Assembly: GCA_004292855.1 (NCBI GenBank)
Contig: RDXN01000077.1
Span: forward strand, 1-64,000
Reading direction: 5' to 3'
DNA from: Cytophagales bacterium
GTDB taxonomy: Bacteria > Bacteroidota > Bacteroidia > Cytophagales > Spirosomataceae
Length of the DNA stretch: 64,000 nucleotides
Made by a program: the position numbers and the translations under genes. The stretch's first letter is position 1; each line of letters opens with the position of its first letter. Of the stretch, positions 1-7,442 are shown piece after piece. Below the pieces are notes generated by a model that made no database searches, was not told the origin of the DNA, and saw only the letters and a list, made by a program, of their open reading frames with translations.

Positions 1-460
1 TTTCGTCGAGAAACGACTGCTCGGCGAAGGCCAGGAAATTGGTGATGGGTGCCCGCCAGGCCCAGGTCGTCACGGGCGATTTGAGGTCCTGCGAGTCGAC
101 GAGCAGGTTCGGAACGGCCCCCGCCGGGAAATTGTCTTCGCGCACGGGGCTACCCGCGTTCAGACCCACGCCCCGCAACTTGTAGCCGATCAGGTTGTTC
201 TGCGCGTCGAGCGCGGCCTCGAACCGGTAACGGCAGCAGGGCCGGTAACTGCCCCCACTCATGTCGTCTTCGCGGGTCCAGATCACCTTGACGGGCACCT
301 TCGCCAGGTTCGATATCTCGGCGGCTTCCACCGCAAAATCGGCCTGTAAACGTCGACCAAAGCCCCCACCCATGCGGGTCATCTGCACGCTCACGGTGTC
401 GGGCGACACGCCGAGGAGTTTGGCGTTGGGGGAAGATGGCGGGTTGAACGTCCATCGGGG
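1..460 (-). pseudogene. Fragment of a molybdopterin-binding (isoquinoline 1-oxidoreductase beta-like) subunit
   Basis: On the minus strand the frame reads NAKLLGVSPDTVSVQMTRM, then GGGFGRRLQADFAVEAAEI, REDDMSGGSYRPCCRYRFEA and, at the window edge, WRAPITNFLAFAEQSFLDE. These are signatures of the large molybdopterin-binding subunit of the xanthine dehydrogenase/isoquinoline 1-oxidoreductase family, which hydroxylates aromatic heterocycles or aldehydes. The family is usually over 700 residues. Here the frame is closed upstream by TAA (plus-strand TTA at 461-463), shortly before the NAKLLG segment, so the N-terminal several hundred residues are missing. The C-terminal part runs off the left edge. 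I read it as a 5'-truncated remnant; an assembly junction near 440-460 is the alternative. The open minus-strand frame at 150-455 is a shadow of this gene. Confidence 0.75.
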
Positions 461-595
461 TTAGGAAGCCAATGTAGTGATGGTTAAAGGAAGTGAAATG
501 TAGTGATTCTCCGCGACTTATACTTACCAGGCTGTACGTCGTCTAATCCATCGCACCCGATTTGCCGTTTTTTTGTTAGGGTGGAAAACGTAATT

Positions 596-805
596 TTGAA
601 ACAAATACAGAAAGCGATGGGACCAGAATTCAAACCCAGCAGCGACCGGGCCATTGCCTGGGCAAAAGCCGCAACGGAACGCAAGCGGAAAGAGGAAAAG
701 CGTATGGTGGAGGATTTCAAAACGAATCCGAGGACGCAGGCCATAGTTAATGAGCTATTCAAACGAACACCCGTGAAAGATGGCTACGGAAAGCTACCCG
801 TTTAA
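596..805 (+). CDS. Small charged protein, copy 1
   Basis: A 69-residue protein of unknown function with the conserved core MGPEFKPSSDRAIAWAKAA followed by a highly charged Arg/Lys/Glu stretch likely to form a helix. No signal peptide or membrane segment is visible. A paralogue with the same layout lies at 1310-1522. DNA similarity between the two begins at GAAAACGTAATTTTGAAAC, which is why I place the start at TTG 596; GTG 581 and GTG 503 are in-frame alternatives. It is followed by a decayed DUF6169-type gene. I do not recognise the family. Confidence 0.55.
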   Translation: MKQIQKAMGPEFKPSSDRAIAWAKAATERKRKEEKRMVEDFKTNPRTQAIVNELFKRTPVKDGYGKLPV

Positions 806-824
806 TAGTTCAGATAGCGAATAG

Positions 825-1282
825 CACACCTATCTTTTTACTACGGAATATGGTTTAGCCTATCAGGTGAATTTTGTTCCGAGTGGCTATTTGTTCCCGA
901 ACGAACCTGACTTTGGGCAGCATGTCTTTGAGATGCTCATCAAGTTGGTTGCCAATCTTTCCGACAAGCCCGCTCCACCTGATCTCCGTATTCCACCAAC
1001 GATGGCGGCTATTTTCAAGCAGTTTTTGGATGCTCAAAATAAGCGGGCTATTGTTTTATCTGTGATTCGTCGGATGGTCGGCAACGCAGTAGAGCGCGTA
1101 AATTCGATGGCTGGTTTTACGAGTTCAGGGGTGTAACTTATCTCAAATTAGATGGGGGCATCATGGATAAGGAAGGCATCATGTACCATACGGCCATCAT
1201 TCTCCGGGGCGATAACCCTGACAAGATTCACGTTTTTGAAGCTTTCGATAGGTTAATAGCCCAGTCGAATGACAAATCATGA
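825..1282 (+). pseudogene. DUF6169-like protein gene with a frameshift
   Basis: Two frames join into one DUF6169-like protein. The first reads FTTEYGLAYQVNFVPSGYLF through IPPTMAAIFKQFLDAQNKR, and the second reads ICDSSDGRQRSRARKFDGWF through YHTAIILRGDNPDKIHVFEA, ending at TGA 1280-1282. The switch falls at the T4 run at 1054-1057; one extra T would restore IVFICDSSDG. No good start codon lies upstream because TAG at 822-824 closes the frame, so the N-terminus may be damaged too. The function of the family is unknown to me. The TGA overlaps an ATG (ATGA, 1279-1282) that begins a copy of the 5' end of the 1519 gene. The family assignment rests on remembered motifs and is less certain than the frameshift. 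Confidence 0.6.
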
Positions 1283-1541
1283 GACCCGAGCGCGAACGAA
1301 AACGTAATTTTGAAACAAATAAAGGAAGCGATGGAACCAGAATTCAAACCCAGTAATGAGCGGGCTGTTGCCTGGGCAAGAGCCGCGATGGAGCGCAAGC
1401 GGGCCGAACAGAAAAAAATGGCTGAAGAGTATAAAACCAATTACAAGCTACAGGCGGCTGTCGCCAAACTGAGAGAAAAACGTCTGGAGGAGAAGAATAG
1501 ATTGACTACCGACAAACCATGAGACCCGAGCGCGAACGAAA
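1271..1541 (+). repeat. 31-bp direct repeats 240 bp apart, flanking small gene copy 2
   Basis: Positions 1271-1301 and 1511-1541 are the same 31-bp sequence with one mismatch (T or C at the seventh base). Both contain ATGAGACCCGAGCGCGAACG. The second copy holds the real start of the 1519 membrane protein. The first holds a decoy copy of that start, which runs into the small gene. The unit between them carries essentially one complete small gene (1310-1522), as if a 240-bp segment had been inserted or duplicated while leaving the downstream gene intact. Confidence 0.8.
1310..1522 (+). CDS. Small charged protein, copy 2
   Basis: A 70-residue paralogue of the 596-805 product: MEPEFKPSNERAVAWARAAM, then a lysine/glutamate-rich helical tail. 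The TTG start lies in the segment shared with copy 1. The stop overlaps the ATG of the next gene (ATGA-type overlap at 1519-1522), suggesting translational coupling. The gene is bracketed by 31-bp direct repeats, so it looks recently inserted or duplicated. Function unknown. Conservation of the core between two diverged copies argues that it is a real protein. Confidence 0.6.
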   Translation: MKQIKEAMEPEFKPSNERAVAWARAAMERKRAEQKKMAEEYKTNYKLQAAVAKLREKRLEEKNRLTTDKP

Positions 1542-1788
1542 GTTGATCGCCCGCTTCTGGTGGCTGGGTGGCCTCGGCGGGCTGTTGCTCGGTAGTGGGC
1601 TGGCAACGCTGCTACACGGATCGCACCTCAAAGACGCGGGCGACTCCACCTGGTTCTGGGTCAGTACGGGCGGCTTTGCCCTCATCATGACCGGTATTGG
1701 TTCCATCGGCCACGCCAACCGGTTTCGCACCCTGGCCGACGTGTACAGGATCTTGCGGGATAGTCAGGAACAATCAAAGCAAAGGTAA
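1519..1788 (+). CDS. Small two-helix membrane protein
   Basis: An 89-residue protein that starts with a positively charged segment (MRPERERK). Two hydrophobic segments follow, roughly residues 14-31 and 46-66, joined by a short loop. A short charged C-terminal tail comes last. The pattern suggests an inner-membrane hairpin protein. The start is the ATG in the second 31-bp repeat and overlaps the preceding stop. I do not recognise a family and cannot assign a function. Confidence 0.6.
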   Translation: MRPERERKLIARFWWLGGLGGLLLGSGLATLLHGSHLKDAGDSTWFWVSTGGFALIMTGIGSIGHANRFRTLADVYRILRDSQEQSKQR

Positions 1789-1794
1789 AATACC

Positions 1795-2220
1795 TCACAA
1801 TCGGATCAGCGTTCGGGTGGCGGTTGCCGGTTTGTTGAAACCGAGTTCGAAGAAATTTTCTACCTCAATCTGATTTCCTTTTCGCTGGAAGGCGTAATCA
1901 GTGCTGCCACTGAAACTGGACAATAGATTGATCACATCAATTCGGCCACTTCTGTCACCACTGGTGATAAATTCATATTTGTAGAGTCCACTTCCAATTT
2001 TAGGAACCAAGTAGCCCCCCGCATTGATCTCACGGCCCCGCTTAACCGTAAGAGTTTTGGGAAGACTATTTCCCTTGTGGTCGAGATTGAAAATCAGAGT
2101 GTCTTTTTGGGCCGAAGTTTCGATCCATACTCCCGTTAACTCATCGTCGGGCAATACATTCGTTTGCGAGTTGCAGGCGCATACGCCCAGACTCAGCATA
2201 ATCAGAAGGATGTGTTTCAT
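1795..2220 (-). CDS. Small lipoprotein of unknown function
   Basis: A 141-residue product with a type II signal peptide: a hydrophobic leader MKHILLIMLSLGVCAC with the lipobox before Cys-16. The mature part is predicted beta-rich with short polar strands (ELTGVWIETSAQKDTLIFNL), resembling small lipocalin-like Bacteroidota lipoproteins, but no family is certain. It should be anchored to the membrane facing the periplasm. It ends 6 bp beyond the convergent 1519 gene. A strong hairpin lies upstream, between it and the next minus-strand gene. Confidence 0.7.
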   Translation of the reverse strand: MKHILLIMLSLGVCACNSQTNVLPDDELTGVWIETSAQKDTLIFNLDHKGNSLPKTLTVKRGREINAGGYLVPKIGSGLYKYEFITSGDRSGRIDVINLLSSFSGSTDYAFQRKGNQIEVENFFELGFNKPATATRTLIRL

Positions 2221-2263
2221 AACCGTTTTTTTTACAAGATTCGTTTGACCGTTGAACGGTTGG

Positions 2264-2317
2264 AATCAGCACAAAAAAAGTACCGAATTTTGGGTCGGTA
2301 CTTTTTTTGTGCTGATT
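2264..2317. terminator. Perfect 23-bp inverted repeat, likely terminator
   Basis: 2264-2286 and 2295-2317 are perfect inverted complements around an 8-nt loop. The arms contain A7 and T7 tracts, so an RNA hairpin followed by U residues forms in either direction. It lies between the ATP-grasp gene and the lipoprotein gene, both on the minus strand, and probably ends the hydrolase/DinB/ATP-grasp transcript. Confidence 0.8.
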
Positions 2318-2341
2318 GGTAGAACCAGTTTATGCCGATTC

Positions 2342-3421
2342 TTACTTCTTACCCTTCTTTGGCTTTTCCTCTTTTGGAGCTTCTGCCTTCTTCGCTTTCG
2401 GCTTCACCTCTTTCACGGCTTCGCCAACTTCTACTTTAGCTTCCGCCTTTTCTGGCTGAACGCCAACCGGTCCCGCGCCACTCACCGACCCACGCACAAA
2501 CGTGCCCCAGGTGAGGTTGTCTTTGCCTTTCTGCACGCGCTTGGCCCGCTCGATGGCCATGTTGGCCGCAGCCTCCACCACCCAGTCGAAGTTGGCCTGA
2601 CCAACCGAATTTACGTCGGCGTCGGGGGCGGGGTTGCAGAAGTCGATGGCGATGGGGATACCGTCGCGCACGGCAAATTCGACCGTATTGAAATCGTAGC
2701 CGAGGCCGTGATTGAGCTTCAACACGTAGTCGTGCATGGTGGCGAGGAGCTTCTTGCCCGCGTCGCCGGTCGTTTGCATCTCGGCGGCATAGCGCAGGTG
2801 ATGCGGGTTGCGCGGCTCGTACGGCATAATCCTAACGTCTTTCCCGCCAATGCAGTAGCACCGGAAATAGTCGGTAAAGTCGATGGCTTCCTGGTAGAGC
2901 ATTACGAGTTGGGCCGTCTCGTCGTAGGCCTTGAACATCTCGTGTGGGTTGTCCACTTTATAGACGCTCTTCCAGCCACCACCCGCGTGGGGTTTCATGA
3001 AGGCCGGGAACCCGATGTGGGCAAAAATACCGTCCCAATCCATGTGGCCGAGGTTCCGAAACGAGTTGTGGTTCGTATCGTCGGGGCGGTCTTTGGAGGG
3101 CAGCAAAATGGTCTTCGGAACGGGGACGCCTAACTGAATAGCCAACGCATTATTGAAAAACTTCTCGTCGGCGGCCCACCAGAACGGGTTGTTCACGACG
3201 GCGGTGCCAGTGAGGGCCGCATTTTTCAGAAACGCCTTATAGAACGGAACGTCCTGCGAAATCCGGTCAATAATCACGGCGTAATCCGTCGGGACGCTCT
3301 GCTCCACGCGGTCGATATGGACGAACTCGGCTTTGAAATCGCTCTGCTTTTCGTTCACCCGGTCCACAAAGGCTTGCGGGAACGTGTTTTCCTGACCAAA
3401 CAGGATGCCAATTTTTTTCAT
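2342..3421 (-). CDS. ATP-grasp domain protein with a lysine-rich tail
   Basis: A 359-residue cytoplasmic protein of the ATP-grasp fold, the fold of carboxylate-amine/thiol ligases that form acyl-phosphates. ATP-binding elements are visible: MKPHAGGGWKSVYKV (phosphate loop with lysine), YQEAIDFTDYFRCYC, and the metal-binding segment TVEFAVRDGIPIAIDFCNPA. The last roughly 45 residues are a low-complexity Lys/Glu/Ala/Pro tail absent from usual RimK-type ligases. It is the last gene of an apparent operon after a DinB-like protein (3459) and an alpha/beta hydrolase (3956). The substrate is unknown. I infer formation of an amide or similar bond, with the hydrolase as possible tailoring or release enzyme. 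Confidence 0.8.
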   Translation of the reverse strand: MKKIGILFGQENTFPQAFVDRVNEKQSDFKAEFVHIDRVEQSVPTDYAVIIDRISQDVPFYKAFLKNAALTGTAVVNNPFWWAADEKFFNNALAIQLGVPVPKTILLPSKDRPDDTNHNSFRNLGHMDWDGIFAHIGFPAFMKPHAGGGWKSVYKVDNPHEMFKAYDETAQLVMLYQEAIDFTDYFRCYCIGGKDVRIMPYEPRNPHHLRYAAEMQTTGDAGKKLLATMHDYVLKLNHGLGYDFNTVEFAVRDGIPIAIDFCNPAPDADVNSVGQANFDWVVEAAANMAIERAKRVQKGKDNLTWGTFVRGSVSGAGPVGVQPEKAEAKVEVGEAVKEVKPKAKKAEAPKEEKPKKGKK

Positions 3422-3458
3422 TTGAGGTGTTGAATTTTAGGTTGTTATGAATGATTAA

Positions 3459-3941
3459 TTACAAAAGTGCCTTTAAATGGTGTTCCATGTGCCCCACGTA
3501 ATCCTGAATGAGCCACGAGAGCGTGTGGGGAGGGCCATCGCTGCCCTTGACGAGTACTTTGCGTTGCCGGGCCATGTCGGGCAGGTCGCGGACTACGTAG
3601 ATGATTTGCCGGTTCAGGGCCTGCCAGAGCCGGAGCAAATGTTCGGCGGGGAGGTTCTGGTAGGCGTTCACCATCACCAGCTCATTTTGCCGGTACGACA
3701 CAAACGTGTAGGGTTCGGGGCCAAACTGAGCCTCGGTAAACCGCTTGAGGTTGTTCAGAGCCGAATCGACCAGATGGCCGAGCAACTCTTTTTTCGACCA
3801 TTTGCGGGGCGATTTCTGTTGCCATTCAGCTTCGGAAAGGCCAGACAATTGCGCCGGAACTTCTTCGATGTACTGGGTCAGTCGCCCAACGGCGTTTTCG
3901 AGTGTCGACTCGGCAGGGGTATAGTTAAGGGTAGGCCACAT
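3459..3941 (-). CDS. DinB-like four-helix protein
   Basis: A 160-residue protein matching the DinB/YfiT-like fold, a four-helix bundle with a metal site formed by three histidines. Candidate ligands are His in KELLGHLVDSALNN and the pair in GHMEHHLKALL near the C-terminus. Family members include thiol-S-transferases such as bacillithiol transferases and proteins of unknown role. It lies 37 bp downstream of the ATP-grasp start, within the same minus-strand unit, and 14 bp after the hydrolase. The exact reaction cannot be told from sequence. Confidence 0.8.
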   Translation of the reverse strand: MWPTLNYTPAESTLENAVGRLTQYIEEVPAQLSGLSEAEWQQKSPRKWSKKELLGHLVDSALNNLKRFTEAQFGPEPYTFVSYRQNELVMVNAYQNLPAEHLLRLWQALNRQIIYVVRDLPDMARQRKVLVKGSDGPPHTLSWLIQDYVGHMEHHLKALL

Positions 3942-3955
3942 AAAGATTTAGGTTG

Positions 3956-4660
3956 TTAAATCATGTTCAGATACCGGGGGAACATGCTGCGCCAAACGGG
4001 CCAGTCGTGTTCGCCCCAGGGCACTACGTCGAGCCAGTGGGGAATGTTTTTATTACCCAGAATGCCCGCCATCTGGACGTTGGAGCCTTTGCAGAAATCG
4101 TGTTCCGACGTTCCCAGCACAATATTCATCCGGTAGAACTCGTCGTTGTGGGCGTTCGGGATATAGTCGGGCGGGTTGTTGTAATACACGTTGTCGTCGT
4201 AGTAGCCGCTCATAAACGAGCGGATGTCGAAGGCCGCGCCCATCGAGAACAGGTGCCCCACCTGATCGGGGTGGCGGAAGGCGAAGTTTAGAGCCTGAAA
4301 CCCACCAAAACTGCAACCGGCCACACCGATTTTGCCCGTGCTGGTCTCGCGCTGAATAGACGGGACGAGTTCTTCGCACAGAAACTTGTCGTATAGCACA
4401 TGGTTCCAGATGCGCGCGCCGGGGTGCAGGTGTTTGCCATACCAGCTATCGCGGTCAATGCTGTCGATGCAGTACAGTTTCACGCGACCGCTGTTGATGT
4501 GGCCACTCACGGCGTCGGTCAGCTTAAAATCGCGGGCCTCAAAAAAGCGGCCCATCGTGGTCGGAAACACCAGCACGGGGTAACCCCAGTTGCCGTACAC
4601 AAGCATCTCGATGTTGCGGCCCAGGTGGTGCGAGTAGTAGGTACGATATTCTTCGTGCAA
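3956..4660 (-). CDS. Alpha/beta hydrolase (putative esterase family)
   Basis: A 234-residue protein with the nucleophile elbow GCSFGG (Ser-117) and a late His motif (WGEHDWPVW), typical of the putative esterase/enterochelin esterase-like alpha/beta hydrolases. There is no signal peptide, so it should be cytoplasmic. The frame begins with TTG (LHEEYRTYYSHHLGR); no ATG lies nearby upstream, and the conserved-looking N-terminal segment supports this start. It is the first gene of the hydrolase/DinB/ATP-grasp unit, all closely spaced on the minus strand. Substrate unknown. Confidence 0.8.
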   Translation of the reverse strand: MHEEYRTYYSHHLGRNIEMLVYGNWGYPVLVFPTTMGRFFEARDFKLTDAVSGHINSGRVKLYCIDSIDRDSWYGKHLHPGARIWNHVLYDKFLCEELVPSIQRETSTGKIGVAGCSFGGFQALNFAFRHPDQVGHLFSMGAAFDIRSFMSGYYDDNVYYNNPPDYIPNAHNDEFYRMNIVLGTSEHDFCKGSNVQMAGILGNKNIPHWLDVVPWGEHDWPVWRSMFPRYLNMI

Positions 4661-4752
4661 AGCGTTGGTCGGTTGGTTGAACGGGGGAAATTAGTTAAAA
4701 TCGGATAAATTGCCCGACGTCAGGCCCCGAACCACCTAAAAAAGTCATTATT

Positions 4753-5631
4753 TTGCCCCTTGTGAATCTCCTGTTGATGCTTATTTCTCTGCTTATGGCC
4801 GATCCCACCCCGGCAGGTTCGACCCCCTCCGTTGCGGTTGTCCGCGACGATTCGCTCTATTCCGTACCACTCTCCCGGACCGTCCGGCTCGACATTTTAT
4901 TACCCCCCGGCTACGACAAAACCGCCATCACGTACCCGCTGTTGTTGCTCAACGACGGGCAGGACATCCCCCGGCTTCGCCTGACCGACGTACTCGATTC
5001 GCTCTACGACCAACAGGCCATTCGCCCGTTTGTGCTCGTGGCCATGCACGCCAACGCCGACCGCATTCAGGAGTATGGCACGGCGGCCCAACCCGACTAC
5101 ATGAAGCGAGGCAGTAAGGCAGCCCTCTACACCGATTTCGTGCTGACCGAACTGTTGCCCTATATTCACAAACACTACCGAGTCACCAGCGATCCTGCCG
5201 AAACGGCCTTTGCGGGCTTCTCGTTGGGTGGGTTGTCGGCATTCGATATTGCGTTTCATCACCCCGACAGGTTCGGTAAGGCGGGTGTATTTTCGGGGTC
5301 GTTCTGGTGGCGGAGCAAGAAATTCAACTCGGCCTACGACGACGAGACCGACCGCATCATGCACGACCTCGTGCGCAAAGGCAAACACAACCCTAGCCAA
5401 CGGTTCTGGTTCCAGACGGGCACGCTCGACGAGGACAGCGACCGCAACAACAACGGCGTGATCGACTCTATTGACGATACGCTTGATCTGATCAGGGAAC
5501 TGGAAAAGAAAGGGTATATCCGTGACAATCAAGGCGTCCGATACGTCGAAGTAGAGGGCGGTCACCACGACCCCGAAACATGGGGTCGGGTGATGCCCGA
5601 TTTCCTTACGTGGGCGTTTGGCCCGAAATAA
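4753..5631 (+). CDS. Exported alpha/beta hydrolase, esterase D/enterochelin esterase type
   Basis: A 292-residue serine hydrolase with a hydrophobic leader (VNLLLMLISLLMA). It has the nucleophile elbow GFSLGG (Ser-157 when numbered from TTG 4753) and a C-terminal GGHHDPETW segment carrying the catalytic histidine. This is the putative esterase family, which cleaves ester bonds in siderophores, acylated sugars or similar substrates. The start is uncertain: TTATTTTG at 4748-4755 resembles a -7 promoter box and overlaps the TTG, so GTG 4762 or ATG 4777 may be used. It is followed closely by two GH16 genes, suggesting a role in polysaccharide use. Confidence 0.8.
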   Translation: MPLVNLLLMLISLLMADPTPAGSTPSVAVVRDDSLYSVPLSRTVRLDILLPPGYDKTAITYPLLLLNDGQDIPRLRLTDVLDSLYDQQAIRPFVLVAMHANADRIQEYGTAAQPDYMKRGSKAALYTDFVLTELLPYIHKHYRVTSDPAETAFAGFSLGGLSAFDIAFHHPDRFGKAGVFSGSFWWRSKKFNSAYDDETDRIMHDLVRKGKHNPSQRFWFQTGTLDEDSDRNNNGVIDSIDDTLDLIRELEKKGYIRDNQGVRYVEVEGGHHDPETWGRVMPDFLTWAFGPK

Positions 5632-5643
5632 ACCACCACTTGT

Positions 5644-6483
5644 ATGCTCCGTTCATTGTTGTTCTTTTGTTTAACCGGACCGGCCTTCGCCAACTGCCCC
5701 TCCGATACTATCCCGGCCAAGGTCGGGAAGCGCGAACTCGTCTGGTTCGATGAATTCGACGGGAGTACCCTGGGTAAGCCCGGCCAAACCCGCCCCGACG
5801 CAGCCCGCCCCGACACCGCCCGCTGGGGCTACGACGTGGGTGGCGGTGGCTTCGGCAACAACGAGCTTCAGTTTTACACAAACGACCGCCCCGAAAACGC
5901 CCGTGTCGAGAACGGTCGACTGGTGATCGAGGCCCGTAAAGAGACGTTCGAGAACCGAGGCTACACCTCGGCCAAGCTTCGCACCAAAGGCAAGGTGGAA
6001 TGGAAACACGGACGGTTCGAGATTCGGGCGAAGTTGCCCGCCGGACGCGGCACCTGGCCCGCTATCTGGATGCTGGCCGGAACCGACCCGTTCGTGTGGC
6101 CCGACGATGGCGAAATCGACATTATGGAACACGTGGGTTTCGACCCCGGCGTGGTGCATGGAACCGTCCATACGCAGGCCTACAATCACGTCAAGAAAAC
6201 GCAGCAGGGAGCGCAAATTACGATTGCCGACGCCAGCACAACGTTTCATACCTACGCCGTCGACTGGACCACGAAGCAGATTGATTTCCTGGTGGATGGT
6301 AAACTTTACTTCACCTTCGACAAGGAGTCATACGGCAAACGCTACGAGCAATGGCCGTTCGATCAGTCGTTCTACCTCATCCTGAACCTCGCCGTGGGCG
6401 GTAATTGGGGTGGCCAAAAGGGGGTCGACGAGGCTATCTGGCCTCAACGCATGGAGGTCGACTGGGTACGGGTTTACCAGTAA
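5644..6483 (+). CDS. Secreted GH16 endo-beta-glucanase (laminarinase-like)
   Basis: A 279-residue protein with a signal peptide (MLRSLLFFCLTGPAFA) and a complete glycoside hydrolase family 16 domain. The catalytic motif is GEIDIMEHVG, with nucleophile Glu-157 and acid/base Glu-162. Supporting motifs are NNELQFYTNDRPENARVENG, GTWPAIWML and the C-terminal WPQRMEVDWVRVYQ. The sequence is most like GH16 laminarinases acting on beta-1,3(4)-glucans; the exact substrate is not determined. It lies 12 bp after the esterase and 40 bp before a second GH16 gene. Confidence 0.9.
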   Translation: MLRSLLFFCLTGPAFANCPSDTIPAKVGKRELVWFDEFDGSTLGKPGQTRPDAARPDTARWGYDVGGGGFGNNELQFYTNDRPENARVENGRLVIEARKETFENRGYTSAKLRTKGKVEWKHGRFEIRAKLPAGRGTWPAIWMLAGTDPFVWPDDGEIDIMEHVGFDPGVVHGTVHTQAYNHVKKTQQGAQITIADASTTFHTYAVDWTTKQIDFLVDGKLYFTFDKESYGKRYEQWPFDQSFYLILNLAVGGNWGGQKGVDEAIWPQRMEVDWVRVYQ

Positions 6484-6523
6484 AACACGAAGCTAATAAC
6501 ACAACTATTTACGACCATTCCCA

Positions 6524-7366
6524 ATGAAGACCTTACTAAATACATTCCTGATTGCCACACTTGTAGCGTGCAAAGGGGGCAACTCCGTGGCCCCAACCCC
6601 CACACCATTGCCGCCCGTAGTGGTAACACCACCCGCGCCCGCTGTACTAAAACTGGTTTGGGCCGACGAGTTCGAGACGCCGGGCCTGCCCGACCCGACC
6701 AAGTGGGCCTACGATGTGGGCGGCAACGGTTGGGGCAACAATGAGCTTCAGTTTTACACCGAAAAACGCCTGGAGAACGCCCGTGTTGAAAATGGTAAGC
6801 TGGTGATCGAAGCCCGCAAAGAAGATTATCAGGCTCGGAAATACACCTCGGCCCGTCTCCTGACGGCAGGCAAAAAAACCTGGAAATACGGGCGTATCGA
6901 GGTGATGGCCAAGCTCCCCAAGGGCGTTGGTACATGGCCCGCGATTTGGATGCTGGGCGAGAATATCGGTACGGCGGGCTGGCCCAAATGTGGCGAAATC
7001 GACATTATGGAACACGTGGGCTACGAAGAGGGCGTTGTGCATGGCACGGTCCACACGCTGGACTATAACCACTCGAAAAACACCCAGAAAGAAGGCAAAA
7101 CAACCATCGCCAACGTAACGACCGAGTTCCACCTCTATTCAATGGAGTGGACCGATAAGCAGATTGAGTTTATGGTCGATAAGCAGGTTTTCTACACCGT
7201 GCAACGCTCGGTATTGGGCGGCAGCGAGGCACAGTGGCCGTTCGATCAACCCTTTTTCTTGATCCTGAACATCGCCGTGGGTGGCAACTGGGGTGGCCTC
7301 AAAGGCATTGACGACAGCATTTGGCCCCAGCGCATGGAGGTCGATTACGTGCGGGTGTATCAGTAG
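6524..7366 (+). CDS. GH16 endo-beta-glucanase, lipoprotein form
   Basis: A 280-residue tandem paralogue of the preceding enzyme. The leader ends in a lipobox (IATLVACKGG), followed by a proline/threonine-rich linker of about 25 residues that would hold the domain off the membrane. The GH16 catalytic motif GEIDIMEHVG is intact (Glu-158 and Glu-163). The pair gives one freely secreted and one surface-anchored version of the same activity. High similarity over the whole domain shows local duplication. Confidence 0.9.
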   Translation: MKTLLNTFLIATLVACKGGNSVAPTPTPLPPVVVTPPAPAVLKLVWADEFETPGLPDPTKWAYDVGGNGWGNNELQFYTEKRLENARVENGKLVIEARKEDYQARKYTSARLLTAGKKTWKYGRIEVMAKLPKGVGTWPAIWMLGENIGTAGWPKCGEIDIMEHVGYEEGVVHGTVHTLDYNHSKNTQKEGKTTIANVTTEFHLYSMEWTDKQIEFMVDKQVFYTVQRSVLGGSEAQWPFDQPFFLILNIAVGGNWGGLKGIDDSIWPQRMEVDYVRVYQ

Positions 7367-7413
7367 GAGGGTAGTCACATGATTATGGGATGGCGGGGTG
7401 TGGGGGTTATAAA

Positions 7414-7421
7414 TAAATTTG
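7414..7421 (+). promoter_or_regulatory. Candidate -7 box (TAAATTTG)
   Basis: TAAATTTG matches the Bacteroidota -7 consensus TAnnTTTG. It lies 22 bp before ATG 7443, giving a short leader. It overlaps the upstream in-frame TTG at 7419 and therefore argues that ATG 7443 is the true start of the subtilase-like gene. No clear -33 box is seen. Confidence 0.5.
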
Positions 7422-7442
7422 ACCCATCAAAATCTACGTTAT

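Noticed and set aside
2252-3133. Plus-strand frame of 293 codons opposite the ATP-grasp gene
   Set aside because: The ATP-grasp motifs on the minus strand are unambiguous, and the plus frame has no recognisable features.
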